Shown in pieces: positions 51,213 through 59,713 of a stretch of 64,000 nt of DNA. Every line of letters begins with the position of its first letter. Position 1 is the first letter of the stretch. The stretch is from Bacteroidales bacterium (GTDB lineage Bacteria > Bacteroidota > Bacteroidia > Bacteroidales > UBA932). The notes under the pieces are model-generated. The model searched no databases. It saw only the letters and a program-made list of their open reading frames with translations, and was not told the DNA's origin. A program made the position numbers and the translations under genes. The stretch lies in contig JAHHQP010000005.1 in the NCBI GenBank assembly GCA_020026355.1, positions 1-64,000 on the forward strand, in the 5' to 3' direction.

Positions 51213-53288
51213 TTAGCGCAGATAGTCTTCAAAATAAAGGGTGACTTTATCCATGAGGTGAACACGGTCCGGACCGATCACGTTGTGCTCATGACGAGGG
51301 TAAGGGAAGTAGTCCAGCTGGATGCGGTTCTTCACGCATTCGCGGACGAAACTCAGGCTGTTCTCCCAGACCACTACCGGGTCAATGACACCCTGACAGA
51401 TGAGCAGCTTGCCTTTCACGTCTTTCGCCTTGTTGATGAGGCTGACTTTCTCGTAGCCTTCCGGATTGTCCTGAGGACTGTCCATATAGCGCTCACCGTA
51501 CATGACTTCGTACCATTTCCAGTCGATCACAGGACCGCCGGCAACGGCGACCTTGAAGATCTCCGGATAATTCGTGAACAGGGAAATGGTCATGAAACCG
51601 CCGTAGCTCCAGCCGTGGACGCCGATGCGGTCCTTGTCGACGAACGGAAGGTCCATGAGCATCCGGACACCGACCATCTGGTCAGCCATTTCAGCCTGAC
51701 CGCACTGGCGGTGGATCGCCTGTTCGTAGTCCAGACCTCTGTTCTCGGTACCTCTGTTGTCCTGAATGTAGACGATGTAGCCTCTTTCAGCCATGTACAT
51801 CTCCCAGTTGCGGATATCGCCGAGGAAGGTGTTGCGCACCAGCTGTGAATGAGGACCGCCATAGACGTAGAGCATCAGCGGGTATTTCTTGGTCGGGTCG
51901 AAATCTTTCGGCAGGATGAGACGGTACCAGTTGTCGTATTTCCCGTCAGCGCTCTTGACCGTGCCCAGAGATACCTCCGTGAAGGCATGTCCTTCCGTCG
52001 GATCCGGTGCGGTGAAGAGACAGCGGATGACGTGGCCGTCAGCCTTTTTCAGATTCATCACGCGCGGTACTTTCAGGGAACTGTAGCTGTCCACGAAATA
52101 ACGGCAGTCCGGGCTCATGGTGATCTCGTGCCAGCCCTCTTCGAAGGTCAGGCGTTCCGGCTGGCGGAAGCGGACTTTCGCCACGCCTTTCTCCAGACGG
52201 TCCATGCGGATCCGGAAGAGGTGGTTCTCGACCGGAGAAACCTCGGCAGATGTATAATAGAGGTAGCGTCCGTCGTTTCCGACGTAAGCGACATCGGCGT
52301 CTGTCGACGTGATCCGGCGGATATTGCCGTCCAGGTCGCAGAGGTAGAGGTTGCGGTAACGGTCACGGTTGGCCGTGCGGTAGATGAACAGACCGGTCTC
52401 TCCGATGAAATGGATCGGATCGAGCGGTTCGACATATTTCTCGTTGTCTTCGGTCAGGATGGTCTTCATCCAGGCACCGGTCGCCGCATCGAACATCAGC
52501 AGTTCCTGATGGTTCTGCTTGCGGTCCAGCATGTGGACGAAGATGCGGGCAGCATCCGGTGACCAGCTGATGTTGGTCATGTAGTATTCCTCTCCGTCCT
52601 TCCAGTAGCCGGACGGGCTGCCCCAAGGCTGGAGACGCACGCTCTTGCCGCTCCTGAGATCATAGACATAGGTGCTGACTTTCTCGGAAGGGGTGCCGGC
52701 CATCGGGTATTTGATGTTCTTCAGATCGCCGCAGCGGCTGGAGATGTCCAGAAGCGGGAAGTCATGTACGGCGCTCTCGTCCTTGCAGTACCAGGCCATC
52801 CTGCTGCCGTCCGGTGCCCAGAAGATTCCTCCCTGGATGCCGAATTCATTGCGGCTGACGATCTGACCGCTGACGATGCTGCGGTCTGTAGAGAAGGCGA
52901 CGGTGTCGATCTTGCCGGAGGCGTCCGACAGGAAGAGGTTGTTCGCTTGGGTGAAGGCCCAGTGACGTCCCATACCGGAGTCGAGCGGAGACGGTGTCAC
53001 GTTCTCCCAGCAGTCCTGAGCAGGGCTGTCCGGACGGTTCCATGGACGGTCGGCCATCTTGCCGATCAGGTCGATGCGGAAGAATCCTTCCGGAGTCCAG
53101 CGCAGGAGATCATGTTCTCCGGTCCACAGGTAATATTGTCTTTCCGGATAAAGGCTCCGGTCCAGAATCGCCTCTTCCATGGTGATCAGTTCACCGTCAT
53201 TGGCTTTCCTCGTGTCGACGATACCGGTCTGGGCATTGAGTTCCAGGCCCAGTACCAAGGTCGAAATAACAAGCAATGTCTTCTTCAT
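51213..53288 (-). CDS. Dipeptidyl peptidase IV-like S9B peptidase
   Basis: A 691-residue exported serine peptidase that probably removes X-Pro or X-Ala dipeptides. It has a signal peptide (1-19), a DPP-IV beta-propeller (about 40-440) and an alpha/beta-hydrolase domain with the nucleophile in GWSYGGFM (about 563), the aspartate in GVIDPVV (about 636) and the histidine in PRHEHNVIGPDRVHL (about 667). It starts a three-gene unit with sdaA and the coiled-coil protein. Its promoter overlaps that of the divergent GH29-like gene. Confidence 0.94.
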   Translation of the reverse strand: MKKTLLVISTLVLGLELNAQTGIVDTRKANDGELITMEEAILDRSLYPERQYYLWTGEHDLLRWTPEGFFRIDLIGKMADRPWNRPDSPAQDCWENVTPSPLDSGMGRHWAFTQANNLFLSDASGKIDTVAFSTDRSIVSGQIVSRNEFGIQGGIFWAPDGSRMAWYCKDESAVHDFPLLDISSRCGDLKNIKYPMAGTPSEKVSTYVYDLRSGKSVRLQPWGSPSGYWKDGEEYYMTNISWSPDAARIFVHMLDRKQNHQELLMFDAATGAWMKTILTEDNEKYVEPLDPIHFIGETGLFIYRTANRDRYRNLYLCDLDGNIRRITSTDADVAYVGNDGRYLYYTSAEVSPVENHLFRIRMDRLEKGVAKVRFRQPERLTFEEGWHEITMSPDCRYFVDSYSSLKVPRVMNLKKADGHVIRCLFTAPDPTEGHAFTEVSLGTVKSADGKYDNWYRLILPKDFDPTKKYPLMLYVYGGPHSQLVRNTFLGDIRNWEMYMAERGYIVYIQDNRGTENRGLDYEQAIHRQCGQAEMADQMVGVRMLMDLPFVDKDRIGVHGWSYGGFMTISLFTNYPEIFKVAVAGGPVIDWKWYEVMYGERYMDSPQDNPEGYEKVSLINKAKDVKGKLLICQGVIDPVVVWENSLSFVRECVKNRIQLDYFPYPRHEHNVIGPDRVHLMDKVTLYFEDYLR

Positions 53289-53328
53289 GATATGATCTGT
53301 TTATATTCTCTGGCTAAGCGCCGCATAT

Positions 53329-53361
53329 TTTGCAAATATACTTAATAAATTCCTATCTTCG
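53329..53361 (+). promoter_or_regulatory. Promoter of the GH29-like gene
   Basis: TTTG (53329-53332) and TATCTTCG (53354-53361) are 21 bp apart. The -33 box directly abuts the -7 box of the divergent peptidase gene. Confidence 0.6.
53333..53340 (-). promoter_or_regulatory. -7 box of the DPP-IV-like operon
   Basis: CAAATATA reads TATATTTG on the minus strand, inside the -33/-7 spacer of the opposite promoter. Confidence 0.6.
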
Positions 53362-53381
53362 CAGCCGGAAATCCAATAATT

Positions 53382-55463
53382 ATGCGTAAAATCATCTCTG
53401 ACATATGTGCTGGAAGCCTGCTCCTGGCAGGTTTTCCACTTTCCGTCGTCGCCCAGGTCCGGGAACAAGATCCCGGTCAGTCCGGTGATGTACGGAAACA
53501 GGAACATCTGATCTCGCAGGCGATCGTCGGGCAGGATGCTCCGCCTTTGATCGATCATGTGCCGGACGGCTATGCCGGTCTGTCCCGTAAGGCGGCGCGG
53601 AAAACCAGGGAGGGACTGCTTGCCGCGGCAGCGGCGGAACAGCGGCGTCAGGCGGATCCGAGCAAGACCACTGCTTTCCTTTGGGCCAATGAACCTTTGG
53701 CTCTGTTCGTGAATTACGGGCTGTATTCGACTGCCGCGGGAAACTGGAACGGGCAGCCGGTCGAGGGACCGACGGAGCGTCTGGCAACCCATGTCTTCAT
53801 GGAAGACTATGAGGAACTCGCCGAGCGTTTCCAGCCCAGCGACTTCGATCCGGAGCGTATCGTGAATCTGGCCGTCAAGGCCGGAAAAAGGCCCATCCTC
53901 TTCTCCGCCAAGCATAAAGACGGCTTCTGTCTCTTCAAGACATCCGCTACGGCCTTCAATGCTGTGGAAGCGCCTGGCTGCGGCCGTGACCTGGTCGCGG
54001 AAATGGCGGCTGCCTGTCATCGCGGAGGCGTGCCATTCGGACTCTATTATGCCGTGACCGACTGGCATTTCCCGCAGGCCGCTCCGGCGTCCGCCCATGA
54101 CGCGGAAGCGGTGACTCCGGAACATTTCGCCTACATCAGGACCCAGCTGACGGAACTGCTGACCCGTTACGGACTGGTTCGTGAACTGTGGCTGGACGGA
54201 GGAGCCTTGACGGCTGCACAGAGCCGCGAACTGTATGGACTGGTCCGCAATCTTCAACCGAAATGTATGGTCGGCGGCCTTGAACACGGCTATGGAGACT
54301 TCGTTTCCTTGCCGGAGTATGCTTGGCCTGCTCTGCTCCCGTCAGGACCCTGGCAATATGCGGCGCCGATCCATGAGGGCAGCTGGGGCTATCGTGGCGG
54401 TGAAGCGGAAGCCGATTCCGGAAAACTGGCCGCAAAGCATCAGGAAATCTTGCGGAAGGTCCGGGCTGCCGGAGGAAATTATCTCATCGGGCTGCCCTTG
54501 ACTTCTTATGGTGGAGTCGTGCTTCAGGATGCCTTGGTCATCACCCGCTTAGGGTCGAGTCTCGAAAGAGAGGAACGCCGCACGGCAGGGGAGGTGCGTC
54601 AGCGTACCTCGCAGGTGGAAACGGTCTTCGCTAAGGGTATGGAACTGGAGGCCGCTGCCGCCGAGAAAATCTACGGCCTGGATGAAGCGGATCCTTACCT
54701 GGCCTGCCGGAGTTCATTGGCCTTGAAATGGAAACTCCAGGATTTCGGACTCCGGAAGGTCGATTTCCTGTTCTCTGAAGAAGAAATAGGCAACTTTGTC
54801 CTTCTGACGGTCGATGGTCGAGAATATAAGGTGGAACTGCTGCCGGAACAGGCGGATACTGTCCAGGCGAAGGTTGACTTCAAACATCAGCAGCTGGCGG
54901 TCCTTTCTGAAGCCTGCAATGCTTTGCCGACGGAGCTGTCGTCCTGGATCGCCGAGAAGAAACCCTGGTTCCGTTCTCTGGAACCTTCGTGCAACGCCCC
55001 CGAAAAAACGGTCTCCAGCCGTGTCCGTCCGATGTCGGCACTGGTGCTGGAAAGGTCGGTCTATGCCGATCGGGAGGTCCTGTATCCGGCTCAGGTCATT
55101 TCCGGTGATGCCGTTGAGGTCTGGGTCAATGGAAAACTGGTCGTCCGTCACTTGAATCTTCCGGCGGAACTGGAGACGGTCGGGAAAAGGCCTGGCGAGC
55201 GCAGTACCCGTCAATGGCAGGAAACCGTTCTGCTCCCGTTGAGACCGGGGCTGAACAAGGTGCTGGTCAAGTCCTACAGCCGTCATGGTGGCGAGATGAA
55301 CGTCGGACTCTGTCCATCCACGTTTCCGGAACTCTACCGGATGACTTTCGCTCTGCCGGACCCTGTTCCGGGTTTCCGTCATGAGCTGGAGCTCCGCCGG
55401 ATGGGGGAGGAACGCGCGAGTGCCGACGCCCGACTGCACAACGTGAGGCTGGTGGTCCATTGA
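53382..55463 (+). CDS. Divergent GH29-like glycosidase (alpha-L-fucosidase fold)
   Basis: A 693-residue exported protein with a signal peptide (1-24), an N-terminal extension, a GH29-like catalytic barrel (about 95-410) and C-terminal beta-sandwich regions. The order of fucosidase motifs is clear: LALFVNYGLYSTAAGNW, SAKHKDGFCLF, FGLYYAVTDW, ELWLDGG (nucleophile D272) and WGYRGG. Two positions are unusual. The histidine of the canonical FIHWG is N111, and the second histidine of KHHDGF is K179. Both normally contact fucose, so specificity is probably changed or activity lost. Confidence 0.72.
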   Translation: MRKIISDICAGSLLLAGFPLSVVAQVREQDPGQSGDVRKQEHLISQAIVGQDAPPLIDHVPDGYAGLSRKAARKTREGLLAAAAAEQRRQADPSKTTAFLWANEPLALFVNYGLYSTAAGNWNGQPVEGPTERLATHVFMEDYEELAERFQPSDFDPERIVNLAVKAGKRPILFSAKHKDGFCLFKTSATAFNAVEAPGCGRDLVAEMAAACHRGGVPFGLYYAVTDWHFPQAAPASAHDAEAVTPEHFAYIRTQLTELLTRYGLVRELWLDGGALTAAQSRELYGLVRNLQPKCMVGGLEHGYGDFVSLPEYAWPALLPSGPWQYAAPIHEGSWGYRGGEAEADSGKLAAKHQEILRKVRAAGGNYLIGLPLTSYGGVVLQDALVITRLGSSLEREERRTAGEVRQRTSQVETVFAKGMELEAAAAEKIYGLDEADPYLACRSSLALKWKLQDFGLRKVDFLFSEEEIGNFVLLTVDGREYKVELLPEQADTVQAKVDFKHQQLAVLSEACNALPTELSSWIAEKKPWFRSLEPSCNAPEKTVSSRVRPMSALVLERSVYADREVLYPAQVISGDAVEVWVNGKLVVRHLNLPAELETVGKRPGERSTRQWQETVLLPLRPGLNKVLVKSYSRHGGEMNVGLCPSTFPELYRMTFALPDPVPGFRHELELRRMGEERASADARLHNVRLVVH

Positions 55464-55489
55464 CATGGGGAATCATCGGCCAGAGGGAA

Positions 55490-55499
55490 TCATTGACCT
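55490..55499. repeat. Intergenic motif TCATTGACCT
   Basis: Same 10-mer as at 39033-39042, located 27 bp after the GH29-like stop codon. Confidence 0.3.
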
Positions 55500-55514
55500 G
55501 AAAGGGAAAGCTCT

Positions 55515-55546
55515 TTTGGGGTTCTCCCGGAAAATGTCTATATTTG
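55515..55546 (+). promoter_or_regulatory. Promoter of arginine deiminase (TTTG-N20-TATATTTG)
   Basis: TTTG at 55515-55518 and TATATTTG at 55539-55546 form a complete -33/-7 pair. The predicted transcription start lies after the TTG at 55551, supporting the ATG at 55572. Confidence 0.8.
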
Positions 55547-55571
55547 AGGATTGACCAATAATCAAAAACAT

Positions 55572-56849
55572 ATGAATCAACAACCGATGAATATTGAAAT
55601 CAGGTCAGAAATCGGCAGACTGAATGCTGTCTTGCTCCACAGACCTGGCGCGGAGGTCGAGAACATGACCCCTCGGACCGTGCAGAGAGCGCTTTACAGT
55701 GATATCCTTAATCTTTCCGTCGCCCGGCAGGAATATGAAGAACTCAGCGGCATCCTCGGGAAGGTCGCGAAGGTTTATGAAGTAGCTGACCTGCTGGAGC
55801 GGGTGCTTGACAAGCCGGATGCCCGTCAGGAACTCATCCAGCGTATCTGTGCGACGGAGGAAGTGACCGATTATTTCGATATGCTCATGGCCATGTCTTC
55901 CAAGATGCTGGTCACGGTCCTCATCGAAGGTCTTCCTGCCAAGATCAATACCTTGACTTCTTATTTCAAGAATGAATATTATGCACTTCCGCCGCTCTAC
56001 AATTTCTATTTCACCAGAGACGCGGCGGTGACCCTCGGCTCTCAGGTACTGGCCTGCCGCATGGCGAACAAGGTCCGTATGCGTGAGGCTCTGATCATGG
56101 ACGCCATCTATCGCGAAAGCGGGGAGTTCAACTGCAATGTGGTGGACGCCAATGATTTCCAGTTCAACAAGGAAGGCATCAACATGGAGGGCGGTGACAT
56201 CATCGTGGCCCGTGAAGACATTCTTCTGCTGGGCAACGGCATGAGGACCAGTACGCAGGGTATCGACTTCATGATCGAGCGCTTCCGTCGTGACTTCGGT
56301 CCTGGCCGCTACAACATCATTGTACAGCAGCTGCCTTCCGAACCGGAGTCTTTCATCCATCTGGACATGACTTTCACCTTCCTGGATCGTGACAAATGTC
56401 TGGTTTTCGATCCGCTCATCCTGGAATCCAACCAGTACCAGACGGTGCATATCGTCGTGGAGAACAACAAGGTCAAGTCGATCCGTCCGGTCGCCGGCAT
56501 CCTTCCTGCCCTCAAGAAGTTGGGAATGGACCTCAAGCCGGTCATCTGTGGCGGTGATGACGAGTGGGATCAGGAAAGAGAACAGTGGCACAGCGGTGCG
56601 AACTCCTTCGCATGGGCTCCGGGCAAGGTCCTGACCTATGCTCGTAACATCCATACGCTCGATCAGCTGGATAAGAACGGTTTCGAGATCGTCCTTGCCG
56701 AGGATATCCTTTCCGGAAAGATTTCAGAAGATATCCTGCATGATGACAAGCCGGTCGCCGTGGCGATCGCTGGCGCCGAGCTGGCTCGTGGAGGTGGCGG
56801 ACCGCGTTGCATGACCATGCCGCTGAGCCGTCAGAAAGTAGAATGGTAA
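55572..56849 (+). CDS. arcA: Arginine deiminase family protein
   Basis: A 425-residue cytosolic enzyme hydrolysing arginine to citrulline and ammonia. The substrate-binding NFYFTRDAA, the catalytic GINMEGGDI and FIHLDMTFT segments, and the nucleophile cysteine C413 in GGGGPRCMTMPLSR are all present. The length fits arginine deiminase (about 410). The pathway partners (ornithine carbamoyltransferase, carbamate kinase) are not in the window; a PfkB kinase gene follows after 2 bp. A related amidinohydrolase specificity cannot be excluded. Confidence 0.88.
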   Translation: MNQQPMNIEIRSEIGRLNAVLLHRPGAEVENMTPRTVQRALYSDILNLSVARQEYEELSGILGKVAKVYEVADLLERVLDKPDARQELIQRICATEEVTDYFDMLMAMSSKMLVTVLIEGLPAKINTLTSYFKNEYYALPPLYNFYFTRDAAVTLGSQVLACRMANKVRMREALIMDAIYRESGEFNCNVVDANDFQFNKEGINMEGGDIIVAREDILLLGNGMRTSTQGIDFMIERFRRDFGPGRYNIIVQQLPSEPESFIHLDMTFTFLDRDKCLVFDPLILESNQYQTVHIVVENNKVKSIRPVAGILPALKKLGMDLKPVICGGDDEWDQEREQWHSGANSFAWAPGKVLTYARNIHTLDQLDKNGFEIVLAEDILSGKISEDILHDDKPVAVAIAGAELARGGGGPRCMTMPLSRQKVEW

Positions 56850-56851
56850 CT

Positions 56852-57838
56852 ATGAACAAGATCATTACAGTAACTTTGAATCCGGCTATCGACCGCATCA
56901 CGTCGGTGCCGGATTTTCATGTGGGGGCCGTGCAGAAAGCCGATGCCGCCCATGTTTATCCTGCCGGAAAAGGCGTGAATGTCGCCAGGACGCTCAGCTG
57001 TCTGGGACATGATGTCATCGCGATCGGTGTCATCGGCAAGGGGGATGTGGAATTCTTCGAGACGATCCGCTGGAGCGGAGTCGCTTCCGATCCGGCGGCC
57101 GGAAAGATCTTGACCGACTGGATCCAGACGGAAACGCCGACGCGCACGAACAATACCTTCCTGGATCCGGTCCGTTCGACCGAAACGCACATCCGTGAGG
57201 TCATCCGGACAGATGAACCGTTTCCATTGACGCGGGTGGAGGAGAGTCTCCGTCAGCATTGCGGGAAGGGAGATGTCGTCGTCTTCGCGGGAAGTCTTCC
57301 GACCAACGCCACGGAAGATACTTTGACTTGTCTCATTGGCCTGTGCAGGTCAATGGGGGCGCGTGTCATCCTGGATTCGAGCGGAGAGGCCCTGAAGAAT
57401 GCCTTGACGGCCGGTCCGGATCTGATCAAACCGAATGTTCAGGAGCTCGAGGAGGTGGTCGGACACCGTTTCTATACGAGAGGCGAGATCGTCGCGGCCG
57501 CGCGGGAACTGGCCCGTACCTACGGCATCCATCATGTTCTGGTTTCCATGGGCGAGGAGGGAGCCATTCTCGTTTCCGACGAGACGGAGGAACTGCCGGC
57601 ATTGCAGGCGGTCTTCATGCTTCGTCTCAGCCAGAAGCAGCTGCATACGGTCGGCTCCGGTGACGCGATGGTCGCTGCGGTCGCTGCCGTGCTTGCCGAG
57701 GACGGAAAACCCCGGCAGATGCTCATTGAAGGCACCGCTGCCGGGGTAGCTAATCTTCTGACGGAGGGACCGGGCATCGTTTCAGCCGATAAGGTGAAAC
57801 GGCTGCGCGACGCCGTCGAAGTCGGAGAATTCCATTAA
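56852..57838 (+). CDS. PfkB-family sugar kinase (1-phosphofructokinase type)
   Basis: A 328-residue ribokinase-fold kinase of the hexose-phosphate subgroup (1-phosphofructokinase/tagatose-6-phosphate kinase). It begins with ITVTLNPAIDR, has PAGKGVNVARTLSCLG (substrate loop), VFAGSLP and the ATP/anion-hole motif VGSGDAMVA with the catalytic aspartate. The ATG at 56852 sits 2 bp after arcA; an ATG at 56843 overlapping arcA is also possible. The stop overlaps the convergent TraB/GumN gene by 4 bp. No PTS fructose transporter gene is near, so the substrate is open. Confidence 0.88.
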   Translation: MNKIITVTLNPAIDRITSVPDFHVGAVQKADAAHVYPAGKGVNVARTLSCLGHDVIAIGVIGKGDVEFFETIRWSGVASDPAAGKILTDWIQTETPTRTNNTFLDPVRSTETHIREVIRTDEPFPLTRVEESLRQHCGKGDVVVFAGSLPTNATEDTLTCLIGLCRSMGARVILDSSGEALKNALTAGPDLIKPNVQELEEVVGHRFYTRGEIVAAARELARTYGIHHVLVSMGEEGAILVSDETEELPALQAVFMLRLSQKQLHTVGSGDAMVAAVAAVLAEDGKPRQMLIEGTAAGVANLLTEGPGIVSADKVKRLRDAVEVGEFH

Positions 57839-58701
57839 CGGACTGCTTTGAGTCTGTAGCCTTTGGCTTTCAGCCCCTGGAGAACACCGCGTTCGCCAGG
57901 CAGGTGGCCAGCACCGACGACGAACATGACCGGTCCTTCGGCCATCATTTCCGGCATCTTCGTGAGCCAGTCCGCATTGCGCTCATAGAGCAGCTTTTCC
58001 ATATCCTCACCATCTTTTTCTTCCTGCATGGCTTTCAGGACTTCTTTCAGGTCCTGGTCCATGTAGGCTTCGGTGAGTTCTTCTGCATCTTCCATGCTCT
58101 CTTCTTCGTTATCCACGAGATAGAGCAGGTCTTCGGCCTGTTCCTCCAGCGGTGAGTTGAAGAGGATGTCGATCTGCTGCTTGACCGTTTCCAGAGAAGT
58201 GATCTGTTTGCCGGCCTTTTCTGCCTTGGTCTGGAGATAGGTGTCCAGCTGCTCGTTCGGGTTGTAGCCCTCCAGATGCTTCATGTACATGAACAGGACG
58301 ATCTGCTGCATGATGGCGGCCGGTTTGAGGCTTTCCATCATTTTCAGATCCATACCGGTGAATTTCTTGAAACAGTCGTTGATCCGGACGTATTCTTCCT
58401 CCGTATAGAGGTCCGGCAGCTTCTGACCATTCGGCAGCATCATGGCCTGCTGCATCAGCAGCAAGGTCTCCGGGCCGTTCATTTCAGACATGACCAGTTC
58501 GCCGCAGACTCCGTCCACCGCGCTGAAAGCGGCCGGGAAGCCTTTGATTTCATCCAGAATGGACAGTGGTGCCATGTGATGAGTGCCTAAGATGTAGGAC
58601 GGCTCTTTCAGGCCGTTTCCGCTGATTTTCCATAGGATCTGCGCATCGGCAGAGGAGTAGGCCATCAGAATGATGGCTGCAAGTGAAAGTAATTTTTTCA
58701 T
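57835..58701 (-). CDS. TraB/GumN family exported protein
   Basis: A 288-residue protein with a signal peptide (1-20) and the TraB/GumN fold. The N-terminal GTHH motif is at residues 39-42 and a C-terminal GAGHLPGERGV segment lies near 265-275, both typical of this family, which is related to the Tiki proteases and to predicted haem- or metal-binding proteins. The middle is acidic (EEDGE-type) and helical. It starts 4 bp after the 8-TM protein gene, so it is co-transcribed with it. I start at 58701 (MKKLLSL); an upstream ATG at 58803 would overlap that gene. Confidence 0.85.
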   Translation of the reverse strand: MKKLLSLAAIILMAYSSADAQILWKISGNGLKEPSYILGTHHMAPLSILDEIKGFPAAFSAVDGVCGELVMSEMNGPETLLLMQQAMMLPNGQKLPDLYTEEEYVRINDCFKKFTGMDLKMMESLKPAAIMQQIVLFMYMKHLEGYNPNEQLDTYLQTKAEKAGKQITSLETVKQQIDILFNSPLEEQAEDLLYLVDNEEESMEDAEELTEAYMDQDLKEVLKAMQEEKDGEDMEKLLYERNADWLTKMPEMMAEGPVMFVVGAGHLPGERGVLQGLKAKGYRLKAVR

Positions 58702-58705
58702 AACT

Positions 58706-59617
58706 TTATTTTTTGTGTTCTGACTTCTTCTTTGCGGCAGCCCAGATGAGGTAGCCGAGAACAGCGATGAAGGCGCCGAGGATGATGACCATCTCGAGGA
58801 CATGGTGCGTCGGGTCCACCCAGATCTCGCTGAACATGTTCATGCGGCCGAGGATCTCCACAGGAGTCCAGAACACCATGACGGTCGCGATGGCCATGCG
58901 GATGTTCGCGCCCCAGGACGGGAGACGGGTCTGTCTTTCGAACATGAAGAGGGAACCGATGAAGCAGCCGACTCCGACCAGGAGAGTCACAGGATGGTTC
59001 TCGCCGAGGAAGTTGTCATCGTAGCAGAACATCAGGAGGATATACATCGCCCAGATGATCATCATGAATTCCATGAAGGTCACGATGGAGGTGTGGCGGG
59101 TCATCGGTCTGGCCGCGATCTCTTCCTTCTTGCTGCCGAACAGATGCCGTTGGCACCAGTTCAAGAAGTTGCAGCCGTTCTTCGTGCTGAAGAGGTACAT
59201 CAGCATGATCATCATCCAGAGGCCGAAAGTGGCCGGGAGGATGAGGTATTCCGGACGGGTGATGACTTCACCGGTCAATGGGTCCAGTTCCGGCTGTGTG
59301 CCGAAGCGGATGGCATAGTACTGGAAGAGGAACTCCACCCAGCCGGTCCAGAAGAGCAGGGCTCCGAAGAAGCCGAACAGGGTCTGCTTGGTATCTCCCT
59401 TCACGAAGACACCGATGATCACGAGGATCATTCCGATGAATCCGAGGCTGAACGCCGCATAGTGCAGCGCTGTCTCGTTGAAGATATGCTCCATCATGAT
59501 CATCAAGGCGTGGCCGAGCGGCATGGTCAGGAGCACCATGAAGAAGGAGGCGATGGCCTTCCACCAGTAGCGAGGCCTTCCGGCCTTTTTCTGAGTCAAT
59601 TCAATATTCTTTTCCAT
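58706..59617 (-). CDS. Eight-span membrane protein of unknown function
   Basis: A 303-residue integral membrane protein I do not recognise. Hydrophobic segments are at about residues 18-42, 52-72, 78-100, 122-142, 180-200, 210-228, 236-258 and 270-293. A conserved-looking charged loop (TRPEYLILPATFG) precedes helix 4 and a cysteine-containing cytosolic loop (CNFLNWCQRHLFG) follows it. The C-terminus is lysine-rich. It sits between the vWA-DUF819 fusion gene and the TraB/GumN gene on the same strand and is likely part of one functional unit. Confidence 0.75.
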   Translation of the reverse strand: MEKNIELTQKKAGRPRYWWKAIASFFMVLLTMPLGHALMIMMEHIFNETALHYAAFSLGFIGMILVIIGVFVKGDTKQTLFGFFGALLFWTGWVEFLFQYYAIRFGTQPELDPLTGEVITRPEYLILPATFGLWMMIMLMYLFSTKNGCNFLNWCQRHLFGSKKEEIAARPMTRHTSIVTFMEFMMIIWAMYILLMFCYDDNFLGENHPVTLLVGVGCFIGSLFMFERQTRLPSWGANIRMAIATVMVFWTPVEILGRMNMFSEIWVDPTHHVLEMVIILGAFIAVLGYLIWAAAKKKSEHKK

Positions 59618-59713
59618 TTGATCTAGTTTATTGTCAGTTCAAGGATAACCGCTGCAGGATCTGGGGCTTGAGGCCGCGCATGGCCTGCAGCGCAGTATAG
59701 AAGTTCATGATCG

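Noticed and set aside
58706..59617. Calling the 8-TM protein a DUF819 or LrgB homologue
   Set aside because: It lacks their glycine motifs and helix pattern, so it is left as unknown.
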